Shown piece after piece: positions 42,547 to 42,926 of a stretch of DNA of 42,926 nt (its first letter is position 1; every line of letters begins with the position of its first letter). This DNA is from Clostridiales bacterium UBA1390. GTDB taxonomy: Bacteria > Bacillota > Clostridia > Lachnospirales > Bianqueaceae. Made by a program: the position numbers and the translations under genes. The notes under the pieces are model-generated. The model had not been told where the DNA came from. It saw only the letters and a list, made by a program, of their open reading frames with translations, and did not search any database. The stretch covers positions 52,710-95,635 of the forward strand of contig DBQQ01000027.1 in assembly GCA_002305315.1 (NCBI GenBank), written 5' to 3'.

Positions 42547-42590
42547 AACAGGGAGTGTTCCTAAGCGGTAACACTCCCTGTTGCTATTTG
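42547..42590. terminator. Terminator after the YeiH-family gene
   Basis: A perfect 13-bp stem AACAGGGAGTGTT (42547-42559) / AACACTCCCTGTT (42570-42582), followed by GCTATTTG; it lies 9 bases after the stop and 14 bases from the convergent small gene. Confidence 0.85.
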
Positions 42591-42595
42591 TACCT

Positions 42596-42751
42596 CTAAC
42601 GATTGAACAGCCCTAATACCAGCATCTTGAGTTCTTCTCCTAGAGATCCAAACAACAGCATGTATCCAATATAAGCCAGGAGTATTGCCGCCAAGGTAAA
42701 AATCAAGCACACCCCTGCTTCTTTCAACATCTTTGTCAGCCATTCTCTCAT
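42596..42751 (-). CDS. 51-residue membrane protein
   Basis: MREWLTKMLKEAG, one hydrophobic helix (CLIFTLAAILLAYIGYMLLF, residues about 15-34), then EELKMLVLGLFNR. AGGAGG lies 8 bases upstream of the ATG and a consensus promoter 45-73 bases upstream, so it is very likely real despite its size. No family recognised. The charged N-terminus inside and a single helix make it a candidate small membrane regulator or stress protein. Confidence 0.72.
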   Translation of the reverse strand: MREWLTKMLKEAGVCLIFTLAAILLAYIGYMLLFGSLGEELKMLVLGLFNR

Positions 42752-42795
42752 CTGGATCGCCTCCTACTCTTCTTATTTTCGCTACATCTATCTCT

Positions 42796-42824
42796 ATTAT
42801 AACAAGAACGATCCGAAAAAGCAA
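42796..42824 (-). promoter_or_regulatory. Promoter of the 51-residue membrane protein
   Basis: On the - strand TTGCTT (42824-42819), 17-base spacer, TATAAT (42801-42796). Confidence 0.75.
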
Positions 42825-42870
42825 TCGAAGATTGTCACATTTTCAGAAATTTTGCGTGTATCGAACATAT

Positions 42871-42900
42871 AAAAAAACGTCCCTCTTCCGAAGGACGTTT
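42871..42900 (-). terminator. Terminator after the tRNA
   Basis: AAACGTCC (42875-42882) pairs with GGACGTTT (42893-42900); on the - strand it ends in seven T, just after the tRNA 3' end. Confidence 0.85.
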
Positions 42901-42903
42901 AGA

Positions 42904-42926
42904 TGGGTCATCAGGGGCTCGAACCC
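42904..42926 (-). tRNA. tRNA, 3' end only (amino acid undetermined)
   Basis: On the - strand the last bases read GGG-TTCGAGC-CCCTG-ATGACCC-A: T-loop TTCGAGC with stem, the 3' half of an acceptor stem (5' partner would be GGGTCAT) and discriminator A. CCA is not encoded. The anticodon lies outside the window. Confidence 0.8.

Noticed and set aside
1..42926. CRISPR arrays, rRNA genes and insertion sequences
   Set aside because: No regularly spaced direct repeats, no rRNA-like stretches and no transposase genes or IS-type terminal repeats were seen.

Overview
The window has two parts. Bases 1 to about 26,500 are most of an integrative and conjugative element (ICE) of the Tn1549/CTn type found in Clostridia; its left end lies outside the window. 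Bases 26,614-42,926 are ordinary chromosome (smpB, rnr, secG, hpt, degV, argH, ftsH and others). Gram-positive style ribosome sites, a TTG/GTG start habit, the DUF951 and YfcE/DegV neighbours and the element type point to a low-to-moderate GC Firmicute, probably a gut Clostridia (Lachnospiraceae/Oscillospiraceae-like). I cannot name the species.

ICE, left to right. A long + strand transfer operon (1-13,826) encodes PcfB-like DUF3801, the VirD4/TraG coupling ATPase (broken), Maff2, a VirB6/TrbL-like channel protein, an MT-A70 adenine methyltransferase, PrgI (VirB3-like), VirB4, a second DNA methyltransferase, a membrane-anchored NlpC/P60 wall hydrolase, a PAPS-reductase-like protein, DUF4315, DUF4366, topoisomerase III and a cysteine-rich protein. 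Next comes a very large anti-restriction protein (ArdA-like plus ArdC/zincin-like) with a small TTRAP protein. Facing it on the - strand are a BRO-family protein, the relaxase and MobC, with an oriT-like inverted-repeat region just upstream of mobC. A second, inverted copy of that oriT-like sequence lies about 5.9 kb away, immediately in front of the anti-restriction gene. An XRE regulator, an A+T-rich TetR + MFS efflux cargo with two matching operators, an attenuator-like leader, a sigma factor, an HTH protein, a 482-base gene-free and possibly structured stretch, a TnpW-like protein and two serine recombinase genes complete the element. One recombinase gene is catalytically dead by sequence; the other is a full-length TndX/TnpX-like enzyme.

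The ICE shows decay at decisive points. The coupling ATPase has both a one-base frameshift and loss of the Walker A lysine, and the PAPS-reductase-like gene has ATC where its start codon should be. The element therefore probably cannot transfer by itself, although its integrase, relaxase, VirB4 and anti-restriction genes read as intact.

Chromosome. The ICE ends just downstream of smpB, where ssrA (tmRNA) would usually be expected. The - strand then carries secG-rnr-smpB from one promoter, degV-yfcE-hpt from another, a lipoprotein related to VanY but lacking its zinc ligands (coupled to DUF951), argH, a coiled-coil gene plus ftsH, a TetR/PPC/metallophosphoesterase/Asp-box group, a + strand GNAT acetyltransferase, a - strand lipoprotein, a + strand YeiH-family transporter, a 51-residue membrane protein and, at the right edge, the 3' end of a tRNA.
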